From positions 177,089-241,088 of the forward strand of contig NZVD01000057.1 of NCBI GenBank assembly GCA_002701385.1: DNA of 64,000 nucleotides. The letters run 5' to 3'. The notes below the pieces were generated by a model. It ran no database searches, had not been told where the DNA came from, and saw only the letters and a program-made list of their open reading frames with translations. The DNA comes from Rhodopirellula sp. (lineage in GTDB: Bacteria; Planctomycetota; Planctomycetia; Pirellulales; Pirellulaceae). Below are positions 1-8,295 of the stretch, piece after piece. Within the stretch, counting starts at the first letter, position 1, and every line of letters starts with the position of its first letter. Made by a program: the position numbers and the translations under genes.

Positions 1-1
1 T

Positions 2-1273
2 CAGCATCTCGAGACTCCTCACTTAGCAGCCATAAACCTAATGGCCTATGTGCTATGGGTGCTTCCCTCCATCTTTGCCGCCATTGGCGTGGGTGCCACC
101 GCTTTGGTGTCTCGGTTCTTCGGAGCAGGTGAATATAACAAAGCAAAGTATGTGACTAATCAGGCAATTACTCTCGCGTTAATACTGCTCACAGTCATTA
201 CCACCGTAGCCTGGATGTACCCGCGTGAACTGATCGATATTATGCAGCTTCCACCGGCGGCTACCGACGCGGGGGCTCAGTATTTCAAGATCATCATTCC
301 TGTATTCCCATTTGCCATCATGCACATGATTGGAAATGCCTGTTTACGGGGAGCCGGAGATATCATGAGCGGCTTTGTCACCATGCTGATCGTGAACATA
401 ATCAATGTGCTTTGCAGCCTTTGTCTCGTCACGGGCTGGGGACCATTCCCTGAATTAGGTTGGGAAGGCATTGCGATTGGAACAGCGATTGGATACGCCG
501 TAGGTGGTTCCATTATTATCGCCTATTTGATTCGCGGACGTTTTCATTTGAAGCTCCACTTATCAAAGATGAAGCCTGACTTCAAAATGATTTCCCGCAT
601 TCTGAAGATTGGAATACCAGGCGGGATCGACATGCTAACCGTGGTCTCATTTCAAATGTGGTTTTTGGCAATTGTCAATTCGATGGGAGATGTCGCTGCC
701 GCGGCTCATGGCACTGCCATACGTATCGAAGCGTTAGCCTACTTACCTGGTCATGCATTCTCTGTGGCTGCCACGACCATGGTCGGTCAATTTTTAGGAG
801 CCGGGATGCCCGGTCGCGCCAGTCGCTCTACATGGCTCGCCTGCCTTTGGGGAGGGAGTGTCATGTCATTGGCAGGCTTGATTTTCTTCTTTTCCGCCGA
901 CGCTATTACAGGCATATTTGCAGGAGAAAAAACTGCCGAAGCCGTCGGTATGGCCGCTCCATTGATACGTATTGTCTCAATCAGCATGCCTTCTCTGGCC
1001 ATCGTCATTGTCATGACTGGTGCTTTACGCGGAGCGGGGGATACCATCTTCCCGTTGCTGTTTTCCTTTGTCGGATTACTGTTTGTTAGAATTCCACTCG
1101 CCTATTACTTGTGCTGGGATCAAATATCTTTACCCTTCTCCGACATCGTTATAGAAGGCTATGGCATGGGAGTCCAAGGCGCTTGGTATGCAATGGTAGC
1201 GGATATTGTCTTAAGAAGCCTAATGGTACTGGGCCGGTTTCAACAGGGTGGCTGGAAGCACATTAAGGTATAG
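2..1273 (+). CDS. MATE family efflux transporter, 5'-truncated
   Basis: This is an inner-membrane multidrug/toxin extrusion (MATE) transporter that would export organic substrates against a Na+ or H+ gradient. The reading frame is open to the left window edge with no stop before the first ATG at 41. About 424 codons are visible against the usual 450-480, so only the N-terminal helix region is missing. About ten hydrophobic segments are visible, arranged as two similar halves. Each half carries a short GA-rich loop (FFGAGEYNKA near the start, FLGAGMPGRA in the second half) and a repeated CLRGAGD / ALRGAGD motif, as in MatE repeats. The substrate cannot be told. It converges on the kinase gene that ends 10 bp away. 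Confidence 0.9.
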   Translation, partial: QHLETPHLAAINLMAYVLWVLPSIFAAIGVGATALVSRFFGAGEYNKAKYVTNQAITLALILLTVITTVAWMYPRELIDIMQLPPAATDAGAQYFKIIIPVFPFAIMHMIGNACLRGAGDIMSGFVTMLIVNIINVLCSLCLVTGWGPFPELGWEGIAIGTAIGYAVGGSIIIAYLIRGRFHLKLHLSKMKPDFKMISRILKIGIPGGIDMLTVVSFQMWFLAIVNSMGDVAAAAHGTAIRIEALAYLPGHAFSVAATTMVGQFLGAGMPGRASRSTWLACLWGGSVMSLAGLIFFFSADAITGIFAGEKTAEAVGMAAPLIRIVSISMPSLAIVIVMTGALRGAGDTIFPLLFSFVGLLFVRIPLAYYLCWDQISLPFSDIVIEGYGMGVQGAWYAMVADIVLRSLMVLGRFQQGGWKHIKV

Positions 1274-1282
1274 CAACGAAAT

Positions 1283-2794
1283 CTATTCAGCCTCTTCCAA
1301 AGCTTCTTTACGGCTAATTAGCTTGACTAAGGCTGCGCGCAGCTGTCTAACTTTAATCGGCATTTGAAGCAGTCCCTGTAAATTACCGAGTTTCGCTCGA
1401 CTCGCGAATGTCGACTGGTTCTTTTCGACAATAATCACGGCTGGTACTGATTCGGTGCGATAGTCCTCACGCATTTGGTTAAAAGCCGATAGAGCATTCT
1501 CCTCCAGCGCACCTGTACAAAAGATCGCACAATCAAACTGTCCCGGACTATCTTGTAGTCGTTGCAATCCACGCTCGGCATTCGACACAAGCAGGACTCG
1601 ATAGCCTCGTTTCCCTAGCTGAGCTCGTAGCAATTCCTGCATTTTCTGACGTGAATCAACTAACAGTACGGTCTTTCCTTCACCTTCCTGTTGAATCTCT
1701 CCTCGTTTGGCAGGGGTTGCCTGTTCTTCCTCTCCGTCCTTGTTAGTTAGCACTTCATTACGTTTAAGCAAGACACCTTCAGCCGCTTCGACTTTATCAA
1801 GGTCGGATTTTAAGAGTTCATAATTGGGATAGCGTTTGTCGGGATCAAATGCGATCGCTTTATTCACAATATTAATGACCGTGTGAGGCAGGCCAGTAAC
1901 ATATTTTCCGATCGGTGGAATGTCACGATAACGACCAATATTGAGCCTTTGGATTCGGTCTCTGGTTTCGACCAATGGAGGCTTACCAGCTAACAAATGA
2001 TAAAACATACATCCGACAAAGAAGATATCGCTCCGGATGTCGTTACGAGGAACCTGCGTTGCCCGTTCTAACCCTGCGTAGTCAATGGACCGCGGGTTAG
2101 ACCCTTCTTCTTTCTTCTTTTTTTCATCCGTGGATACAATCGTAGCCAACCCGAAGTCAGCCAGTTTGGCCTGTCCTTTACTCGTCACCAATACATTCGA
2201 AAGCTTTAAGTCACGGTGAGTAATACCTTCGTTGTAGGCATATTGCAGGCCATTACAGATTCCACGAATCAACTTCATGGCCTCTCCAAGTTCCATATGC
2301 TTTCGTAGCTTCACAAAGTCACGCAGATTTTGGCCTTCAATAAAGTCCATTACCATGTAGTAACGCCCTTTATAGGAGTCTACATCATGAACCGGAATAA
2401 TATTCGGGTGCCTTAAAGGCATGACCATCCTGGCTTCACGCATGAACTGCTCGGTCGCTTCCATATCGTCGCTATAGCGATTTCGAAGTACCTTGACTGC
2501 TCGGACTCGACCGGATTCAGTGTCGACACAGCGATAAACACGAGCAAATGTACCAGCCCCGACTAAGTACAGGACTTTATACTTTCCATAAAAGTACCCG
2601 TCGCGATGGCCTTTGGTAAGTCGGTCCAATTGCCAATTCGTGATCAGCTCTTGACGCGTTAATACGCTAACAAATGCGTCCATCGAGGCATCAAGCCCTC
2701 CGGCTGCAGTTAACGCATTTTCAGATTCCTGCGTAGAGAGCACGCCGGTCTCAATACAAAATCGTGAGAGTTTTTCAGAGGTGATTTCAGACAT
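1283..2794 (-). CDS. Hanks-type Ser/Thr protein kinase with C-terminal degenerate receiver domain
   Basis: A cytoplasmic 503-residue eukaryotic-type protein kinase. After a ~70-residue N-terminal helical region, the kinase domain spans about residues 71-335: glycine loop VGAGTFARVY at 78-87, catalytic Lys101, HRDLKLSN at 193-200 and DFG at 213-215. DYAGLER replaces the usual APE motif (238-244), and Asp256 lies in SDIFF. A Lys/Glu-rich linker leads to a receiver-like domain (about 374-493) that opens VLLVD. This domain has Cys426 where the phospho-accepting Asp is expected and Met478 where the conserved Lys is expected, so it probably cannot be phosphorylated in the standard way. The module looks like a kinase with a built-in protein-interaction or regulatory domain. 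The substrate is unknown. Confidence 0.9.
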   Translation of the reverse strand: MSEITSEKLSRFCIETGVLSTQESENALTAAGGLDASMDAFVSVLTRQELITNWQLDRLTKGHRDGYFYGKYKVLYLVGAGTFARVYRCVDTESGRVRAVKVLRNRYSDDMEATEQFMREARMVMPLRHPNIIPVHDVDSYKGRYYMVMDFIEGQNLRDFVKLRKHMELGEAMKLIRGICNGLQYAYNEGITHRDLKLSNVLVTSKGQAKLADFGLATIVSTDEKKKKEEGSNPRSIDYAGLERATQVPRNDIRSDIFFVGCMFYHLLAGKPPLVETRDRIQRLNIGRYRDIPPIGKYVTGLPHTVINIVNKAIAFDPDKRYPNYELLKSDLDKVEAAEGVLLKRNEVLTNKDGEEEQATPAKRGEIQQEGEGKTVLLVDSRQKMQELLRAQLGKRGYRVLLVSNAERGLQRLQDSPGQFDCAIFCTGALEENALSAFNQMREDYRTESVPAVIIVEKNQSTFASRAKLGNLQGLLQMPIKVRQLRAALVKLISRKEALEEAE

Positions 2795-2855
2795 ACAGAT
2801 CTTTGCTCTAGATACTAGTCCTACGAATATGGCATAGAACCATGGCGACTCTGTA

Positions 2856-2884
2856 ATTATCCGCTAATTTGAAGAATTGGTCAG
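2856..2884 (-). promoter_or_regulatory. Candidate sigma-70 promoter of the kinase gene
   Basis: On the minus strand a CTGACC box (4 of 6 to the -35 consensus) is followed after 17 bp by GATAAT (5 of 6 to the -10 consensus). This would start transcription roughly 50-60 bp before the kinase start codon at 2794. It lies in the 130-bp gap between the kinase gene and the coiled-coil gene transcribed in the same direction. Assigned by eye only. Confidence 0.35.
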
Positions 2885-2925
2885 CAGATTATTCGCTCAA
2901 ATCAATCAGTTTTTATATTTAGGCT

Positions 2926-3264
2926 CTACTGCTTGGCCAACTCATCGCGTTCACGGCGAGTTGCTTCCAAATCCAAGAGCACATACTGTAGGTCCATTCG
3001 AAGCTGGTCCAGTGTCTCCCGAAGTTCATTAATAATCCACCGACGGCCTTCTGCCTGGATTTTCAATGCGATCACAATGGAAGAGAGCTTATCCCCGTTA
3101 TCACCAGGTACCTCTTCGGCCAGCTCTTCAAGTCGCTCAAGCAGCGCATTGGGAGATTCGATCTTCAACAAAGCATCAAAATCAGGGATGTCTTTCATTA
3201 CCAACTTACTTGCTACGTTTTCAACTTCTCCAGCAACCACATGAAACTCTTTGAAAAGAGCCAT
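2926..3264 (-). CDS. Hypothetical small coiled-coil protein
   Basis: I do not recognise this 112-residue cytosolic protein. It is acidic and almost entirely helical. The last ~40 residues (ELRETLDQL to ERDELAKQ) have heptad-like spacing of hydrophobic residues and many charged ones, consistent with a coiled coil. There is no signal peptide, membrane segment or cysteine. The ATG at 3264 is preferred because GGGTGG lies at normal ribosome-binding distance. A GTG three codons upstream (3273) is also possible. It sits head to head with the secreted-protein gene starting at 3416 and upstream of the kinase gene, so it may help in signalling, but nothing in the sequence shows that. Confidence 0.6.
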   Translation of the reverse strand: MALFKEFHVVAGEVENVASKLVMKDIPDFDALLKIESPNALLERLEELAEEVPGDNGDKLSSIVIALKIQAEGRRWIINELRETLDQLRMDLQYVLLDLEATRRERDELAKQ

Positions 3265-3415
3265 TTGAACCACCCGTAAAGGGCATGATTGATCTGGATG
3301 AATATTCCAATCAGTTCTAAAATCCGTGTTAAATAAATCGCGTGGAATTGGCCTAAACTATTGCCAAAATGGAATAGTTTTGGAGAATCTGGCAATTAAC
3401 TCAGAAAGACGTGGA

Positions 3416-6196
3416 ATGGATCCCGGGAGAGCAGTTCGTAGGAGTGCAGAACGCCCGATAGGGGGTGCTTGGTGGCTCTGTGTTGCTATTCTCTTTTTTA
3501 CCTTTTCACTCAGTCTTTTCGCCCAGGTAACCGATTCGTTCGAATCTAACCAGACGCAATGGAAACGAGTCACGACAGATGGTCAGGTTGTCACCGTTAC
3601 ACACCATCTGGATCAACAGCATGCTCATCACGGACGAAAGAGTGAATATCTGGAGTTAATCGCTGGGCAAAGCACACATATTCACTATGGATACCGAACT
3701 CCCAGCGTCCGTCTCATTGATGAGCTAAATCCATCTGTGTGGATTCAGGCGAATCGTAATCACATTCAACTGATTGCAACCGTCGTCCTCCCTCGTACCA
3801 AAGATGCCCATACGGGGCAGGCATTAAAAGTACATGTATACGGAGATGCCTATAACAACGCAGGTTCGTGGCAACGACTTAGCGTCCGCAACATTCACTC
3901 CCAGTTACAACGCAAAATTCCAAGCCTGCGAAGCCAATACGGACCTGAGGTCGACGCCGGCCAAGCTTATATCTCTCAACTCCTGCTCAACGTCTATAGT
4001 TCCCCTGGCAGGTTGAAGCTCTGGATTGATCAATTCGAAATGCAGACCCCTAGAGTTTCCACCCCTGCGGTCGAACAGGCCAGCTATCAGCGTGACGGTG
4101 AGTTACAATCTCGCCAGTTTGATGAAAACCAAAGTCAGATCAAAATTCAGGAGTCTGTCTTAATGGTAAATGGTTATCCATTTATGCCAAAGATCATCGA
4201 GCATAACGGTGAATCGCTCGAGTTCCTCCATTCGCTTGGTTTCAATACTGTCGCTCTAAAGCAGTTTCCCACCGGACGGCAACTAGAGATCGCTCAACGT
4301 CTGGGACTCAAACTCATAGCTCCTCCAAACTTAACATCGGATTTATCCGCCTCGGCAAACCTAAGTCCGATCCTCTGTTGGGGTCTCGGTGGCTCTCTAA
4401 CCAGTAATCAATTGCCGCAACTTAAAGAACAAGTAAGTCAACTACACCAGCTAAATTCATCAAAGCAACGTCCGTTAGTCGGAACCATTGAAAGTGGTTT
4501 TGATGACGTAAGTCGTTATACCGACATTTGCCAGCTCTACTGGCAGCCACTTTTTAAAAGCCTAAGTCTGCAACATTCCACCCAACAGTTGGTTCAGGCA
4601 ATCGGTGAAGTTCGGCGAGGAAGGAATATCTGGGTTACCGTTGCCAGCCAAATCCCACCCAACGTATTGCACCAGCAGCATGCCCTGATAAATTCGCAGC
4701 CACAACAACTCTCCAATAAACGGCTCTCCACCATCGTTGGATATGATCAGTTGTCACTGAGCATTCATAGTGCTTTGGCAACGGGAGCACGAGGGATTCA
4801 AATTCAATCGTTATCACGGTTAGATCAGACCGACGCTGATACACTTCAGCGAGTGCGAATACTGCAACGAATCAATAATGAACTTACCACAATTTCTCCG
4901 TGGGTCTCCGGAGGTGTTAGTGAAGGTGAAGTGCAAGTCAGTCGGGATGACATCACGGTCTATATGACTAAAACGGATCGAGCTCGATTACTATGGGTAT
5001 TCAAAAACGAACCCGATCAACAAATCGTAAGCAAACCAACCAACCAACAGATTGTTGAATTCACCATCTCTGGAATCCCAGTCACGTACCGACCATATCA
5101 TGTGAATTACAGCGGAATTGAACGACTACGTGGGTCTCGCGAATCCTCCAATACTATCACTTTGAAACGTGATGCAAGCGTTTCTCGGATTGTGCTAACG
5201 GCAGACCCACTTGTAAGAGATTACATTCAAAGGAAAATCTACACCCATCGCGAGAGCACACTGAAATTAACCTACGATCTGTTGCAGCATGAACTCATCC
5301 GTCTCCAGCCACTCATGAAAATTACGCCTCCACAAGCTGCCACGCTTGAAGGACTTCGTATTGCTTATGGGCAGGCAGAGACTTCCTTACTCAAAGCGAG
5401 GAAGTCTCTATCAACCAATGAGTGGGATGTTGCCTATCAACTTCTCACTCAATCGGAAGACCGTCTTCGACAGTTAAAGCAAACCGCCTGGAATTTCACC
5501 CAGGGGGCTCGTGCAACCGATACAGGAAATGCACTCACTCTGGGAATCACCAGCCTTCCTGAGTTCTTTGTCGTTGAAAAGCAACTCCAAGCTTCAAAGT
5601 GGTCAGCCAATTTGCTACCGGCGGGAAATATGGAGACACTGCAACAAATTCAGGCAGCCGGCTGGCAGCACCATCGACACAGTCAGCACGTTGTTCAGTC
5701 ACTCGTGGAATTGACTCCCCATTTCCCGCGGGAAGGTTCCAGTAGTCTCCGTTTACAAGCCTGGACTAGCGGCACCGATGAAACTAGCGGTATCTCGTCA
5801 AATCCTACAATACCTTCGTTCCTAGAGGCTCCCGTATGGATCACCTCTCCCTCGGTACCCGTACTACGGGGTGACGTATTACATATAAGAGGTTGGGTAA
5901 ACATCTCAGAACCCCTACAACATCACGGCGACGGCCTTGTTATATACGACTCCATTGGTGGTATCACCATGGCTGATCGTTTTCATCATACGGCGGGATG
6001 GAAGCCTTTCTCTTTAGTCAGGGTTGCGCCTGAAGATGGTACCGTCCAATTGACCTTTGCATTAATGGGGCTCGGGGAAGTCTCGCTGGACAATGTCAGT
6101 ATCCAGAAACAAATTCCGCATTTGTCCTCCCAGACGCCGATACAATTGAATTCATCGGACAGCATGTTCCCTACTTTAGCCCCCACAACTAGGTAG
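3416..6196 (+). CDS. Large secreted protein with glycosidase-like central region (unknown function)
   Basis: A predicted exported protein of about 926 residues. The ATG at 3416 is chosen over one at 3326 because it places a basic N-terminus directly before a hydrophobic stretch (about 19-35) ending LFAQ, a normal signal peptide. The region after the signal looks like a beta-rich domain (SVRLIDELNPSVWIQ, KLWIDQFEM). The central part resembles TIM-barrel glycosidase folds only in general pattern (motifs such as GFNTVALKQF, ILCWGLGG). A helical linker follows, then a C-terminal jelly-roll-like region (VRGDVLHIRGWVNIS to LMGLGEVSLDNVSI) of the kind used for carbohydrate binding. I see no catalytic acid pair I can defend. 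It is probably followed by the small anchored protein at 6263 in one transcript. Confidence 0.6.
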   Translation: MDPGRAVRRSAERPIGGAWWLCVAILFFTFSLSLFAQVTDSFESNQTQWKRVTTDGQVVTVTHHLDQQHAHHGRKSEYLELIAGQSTHIHYGYRTPSVRLIDELNPSVWIQANRNHIQLIATVVLPRTKDAHTGQALKVHVYGDAYNNAGSWQRLSVRNIHSQLQRKIPSLRSQYGPEVDAGQAYISQLLLNVYSSPGRLKLWIDQFEMQTPRVSTPAVEQASYQRDGELQSRQFDENQSQIKIQESVLMVNGYPFMPKIIEHNGESLEFLHSLGFNTVALKQFPTGRQLEIAQRLGLKLIAPPNLTSDLSASANLSPILCWGLGGSLTSNQLPQLKEQVSQLHQLNSSKQRPLVGTIESGFDDVSRYTDICQLYWQPLFKSLSLQHSTQQLVQAIGEVRRGRNIWVTVASQIPPNVLHQQHALINSQPQQLSNKRLSTIVGYDQLSLSIHSALATGARGIQIQSLSRLDQTDADTLQRVRILQRINNELTTISPWVSGGVSEGEVQVSRDDITVYMTKTDRARLLWVFKNEPDQQIVSKPTNQQIVEFTISGIPVTYRPYHVNYSGIERLRGSRESSNTITLKRDASVSRIVLTADPLVRDYIQRKIYTHRESTLKLTYDLLQHELIRLQPLMKITPPQAATLEGLRIAYGQAETSLLKARKSLSTNEWDVAYQLLTQSEDRLRQLKQTAWNFTQGARATDTGNALTLGITSLPEFFVVEKQLQASKWSANLLPAGNMETLQQIQAAGWQHHRHSQHVVQSLVELTPHFPREGSSSLRLQAWTSGTDETSGISSNPTIPSFLEAPVWITSPSVPVLRGDVLHIRGWVNISEPLQHHGDGLVIYDSIGGITMADRFHHTAGWKPFSLVRVAPEDGTVQLTFALMGLGEVSLDNVSIQKQIPHLSSQTPIQLNSSDSMFPTLAPTTR

Positions 6197-6262
6197 GTTT
6201 ACAGTCGTTCTATTCCGAATCGTTACCTACGTGGTTTAAGAAGACGAGAAGGAGATACCAAC

Positions 6263-6838
6263 TTGCAATGGCTATCTGAATTTGGAATCTGGATTGGTGG
6301 CGGAACTCTTCTATTTTGTGTCGTCATAGCTTTCTACTACCTTAGGAAAAACCGTAAAGCCCCATCGACGGATGATCGCGTCAATCTCACCATTGCGATT
6401 GGACAGCTGCCGCAAAAACCCGTGGTCACCGAACCGTTTCGATTGGAAATCTACGGCAGTCCTGTAAGGATTAGGGCATTGGTTCTGGCGCCGATTGGAC
6501 GAGGGCAGATGCTGCCGGATAAAGAACACTTTGGAAACATCCTTAATCACTTCGTCCCGAATTTCACAGATATATTAGAAGCCCATCAACCGATTTTCCG
6601 ACAATGGCCGGAACAACTGAGTTCAAGTGGGTTCATTCAGTCTTTCTTCAACAACCTGGCAATCCCCAATAAAGGGCAGGGTACAATTTGGTGTAGCATC
6701 GCCGGTAAGATCGAAGTCATCGGGGCAAGTTATCTGATCGGGATGGTATGTAGCACGGATATCCCAAATAGTCTCAGCCAAATTACGGTCCAGCACCCTG
6801 GACAATGGCTGGACATTTTAAGAGTTCATCAGTCATAG
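6263..6838 (+). CDS. Hypothetical protein with N-terminal membrane anchor
   Basis: A 191-residue protein of unknown function. A single N-terminal hydrophobic helix (about residues 9-27) followed by LRKNRK suggests a signal anchor. The remaining ~160 residues form a mixed soluble domain. The start is TTG at 6263. It is well supported because AAGGAGATA (from 6249) is a near-perfect ribosome-binding site at the right distance, whereas the nearby ATG at 6268 is out of frame and stops after three codons. It follows the large secreted protein by 66 bp and ends 14 bp before the preferred glycerate kinase start, so the three probably form an operon. Confidence 0.65.
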   Translation: MQWLSEFGIWIGGGTLLFCVVIAFYYLRKNRKAPSTDDRVNLTIAIGQLPQKPVVTEPFRLEIYGSPVRIRALVLAPIGRGQMLPDKEHFGNILNHFVPNFTDILEAHQPIFRQWPEQLSSSGFIQSFFNNLAIPNKGQGTIWCSIAGKIEVIGASYLIGMVCSTDIPNSLSQITVQHPGQWLDILRVHQS

Positions 6839-6852
6839 GATACTCGATCAAA

Positions 6853-8205
6853 ATGACTCAACTTGCTGAACACGCCAGAGCAATCTGGCAAGCCGGAGTT
6901 GATGCGGTTGATAGTGAAAAACTGGTATCGTCTGTAATCCATGCAACACCCCAGTCCATACAGATTGGCTCGCAGGTTTACGAATTAACTGAAGCCAGTC
7001 GAATCCTGGTAGTCGGAGCAGGCAAAGCCGGCAGTGGCATGGCCAGTGGTGTGGTTCAAGCATTACAAGATTGCAATAAGCCAATTTCAGGCTGGGTGAA
7101 TGTCCCGGAGGACTGTGTCCGCTCTGTACCTTCTATCACACTGCACGGTGCTCGCCCGGCCGGTATTAATGAACCTACTAGGGCCGGTGTTACAGGTACC
7201 AACGAGATCATCCGAATCCTGCAGTCAGCACAACCGGACGATCTATGCATTTGCTTAATATCCGGAGGTGGATCTGCATTACTCCCTTCGCCAATTGAAG
7301 GAATTTCATTACAAGACAAACAGACAATTACCAGGCAACTAAGTGCAGCTGGTGCCAACATTGCCGAATTAAATGCTGTACGGAAGAAATTGAGCCGAGT
7401 GAAGGGGGGTGGGTTAGCACAATTCTGCACACAATCCCGTCTTTCCACTCTTATCATTTCTGATGTACTGGGAGACCCCTTGGACATCATTGCATCGGGA
7501 CCCACAGTGTCAGACCCGAGAGGGGTTGAAGATGCCATCAACACCATCGAGAGTCTACTTGATCTTAACGATCCTGTCGTCACGACGTGTCTAGAAGCTC
7601 TGCGACAGTTTACTCCCGCAACTCAGACATTCGAGCATTGTCATACCCAAATCATTGGCAATCTGGAAACGGCCGTATACGCTGCATCTGACAAAGCACA
7701 ACAATTAGGTTATCTAGTCGAAAGTATCGCTCATCAGGAACTTGAAGGACTTGCCGAGGAAGTCGGGCAATCTCATGCAAGCAAGTTCCGCGAGATGACT
7801 CAACGCAATGGCAAGCACGTGTATATATCCGGTGGTGAACCAGTGGTTCAACTGGCTGCAACAAATGTACGAGGGCGCGGCGGACGTAATCAACAGTTAG
7901 TGCTCGCAGCCCTAATCGACCAAATCACGCATCACTCAGATCTATCCCGCTGTATGGAGGCAGGGGCGATTCTCTCAGGGGGCACAGATGGAGAAGACGG
8001 ACCAACAGATGCTGCGGGAGCACTGATTGATCAACAACTGATCGAGCAGCTACTCTTACAGAAACTAGACACTGTTGATTTTCTTCGCAGAAACGATGCT
8101 TACTCGTTCTTTAAACCACTAGGCGGATTGCTTTGTACGGGGCCCACTCATACCAACGTCTGTGATCTACGGGTGGTCTTAGTCGATACGGCTGTTAGAC
8201 AATAA
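6853..8205 (+). CDS. Glycerate 2-kinase (GckA/TtuD type, MOFRL family)
   Basis: This enzyme phosphorylates D-glycerate with ATP to 2-phosphoglycerate, feeding glycolate or tartronate breakdown products into glycolysis. At about 450 residues it has the family's usual length. Visible family motifs are VVGAGKAGSGMA in the N-terminal domain, LISGGGSALL, the VRKKLSRVKGGGLA signature, then GGEPVV, GRGGRNQQLVLAAL, SGGTDGEDGPTDAAGA and PTHTNVCDL in the C-terminal MOFRL domain. The ATG at 6853 is preferred; an in-frame ATG at 6805 lies inside the preceding gene and would add residues unlike the family. It is co-directional with the two genes upstream and ends at a hairpin serving the opposite strand. 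Confidence 0.92.
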   Translation: MTQLAEHARAIWQAGVDAVDSEKLVSSVIHATPQSIQIGSQVYELTEASRILVVGAGKAGSGMASGVVQALQDCNKPISGWVNVPEDCVRSVPSITLHGARPAGINEPTRAGVTGTNEIIRILQSAQPDDLCICLISGGGSALLPSPIEGISLQDKQTITRQLSAAGANIAELNAVRKKLSRVKGGGLAQFCTQSRLSTLIISDVLGDPLDIIASGPTVSDPRGVEDAINTIESLLDLNDPVVTTCLEALRQFTPATQTFEHCHTQIIGNLETAVYAASDKAQQLGYLVESIAHQELEGLAEEVGQSHASKFREMTQRNGKHVYISGGEPVVQLAATNVRGRGGRNQQLVLAALIDQITHHSDLSRCMEAGAILSGGTDGEDGPTDAAGALIDQQLIEQLLLQKLDTVDFLRRNDAYSFFKPLGGLLCTGPTHTNVCDLRVVLVDTAVRQ

Positions 8206-8236
8206 AAAAGGCGAGTCAGATTTCTCTGAACTCGCC
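8204..8236 (-). terminator. Rho-independent terminator of the DUF1598-like gene
   Basis: On the minus strand GGCGAG plus TCAGA pairs with TCTGA plus CTCGCC (one bulged base, four-base loop), followed directly by TTTTTT. It lies about 60 bp beyond the stop codon at 8296. On the plus strand the hairpin has no following T run, so it mainly ends the minus-strand transcript. Confidence 0.8.
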
Positions 8237-8295
8237 TAATGTACGATGTACCCGATTGACTAGATACGTCAATTCAATGGGTCGCAGTGCAACAG

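Noticed and set aside
658-1089. Plus-strand open frame of 143 codons
   Set aside because: Same strand as the MATE gene in another frame; Cys/Arg/His-rich translation typical of a frame shadow.
7056-7583. Minus-strand open frame of 175 codons
   Set aside because: It is antisense to the glycerate kinase gene and resembles no family.
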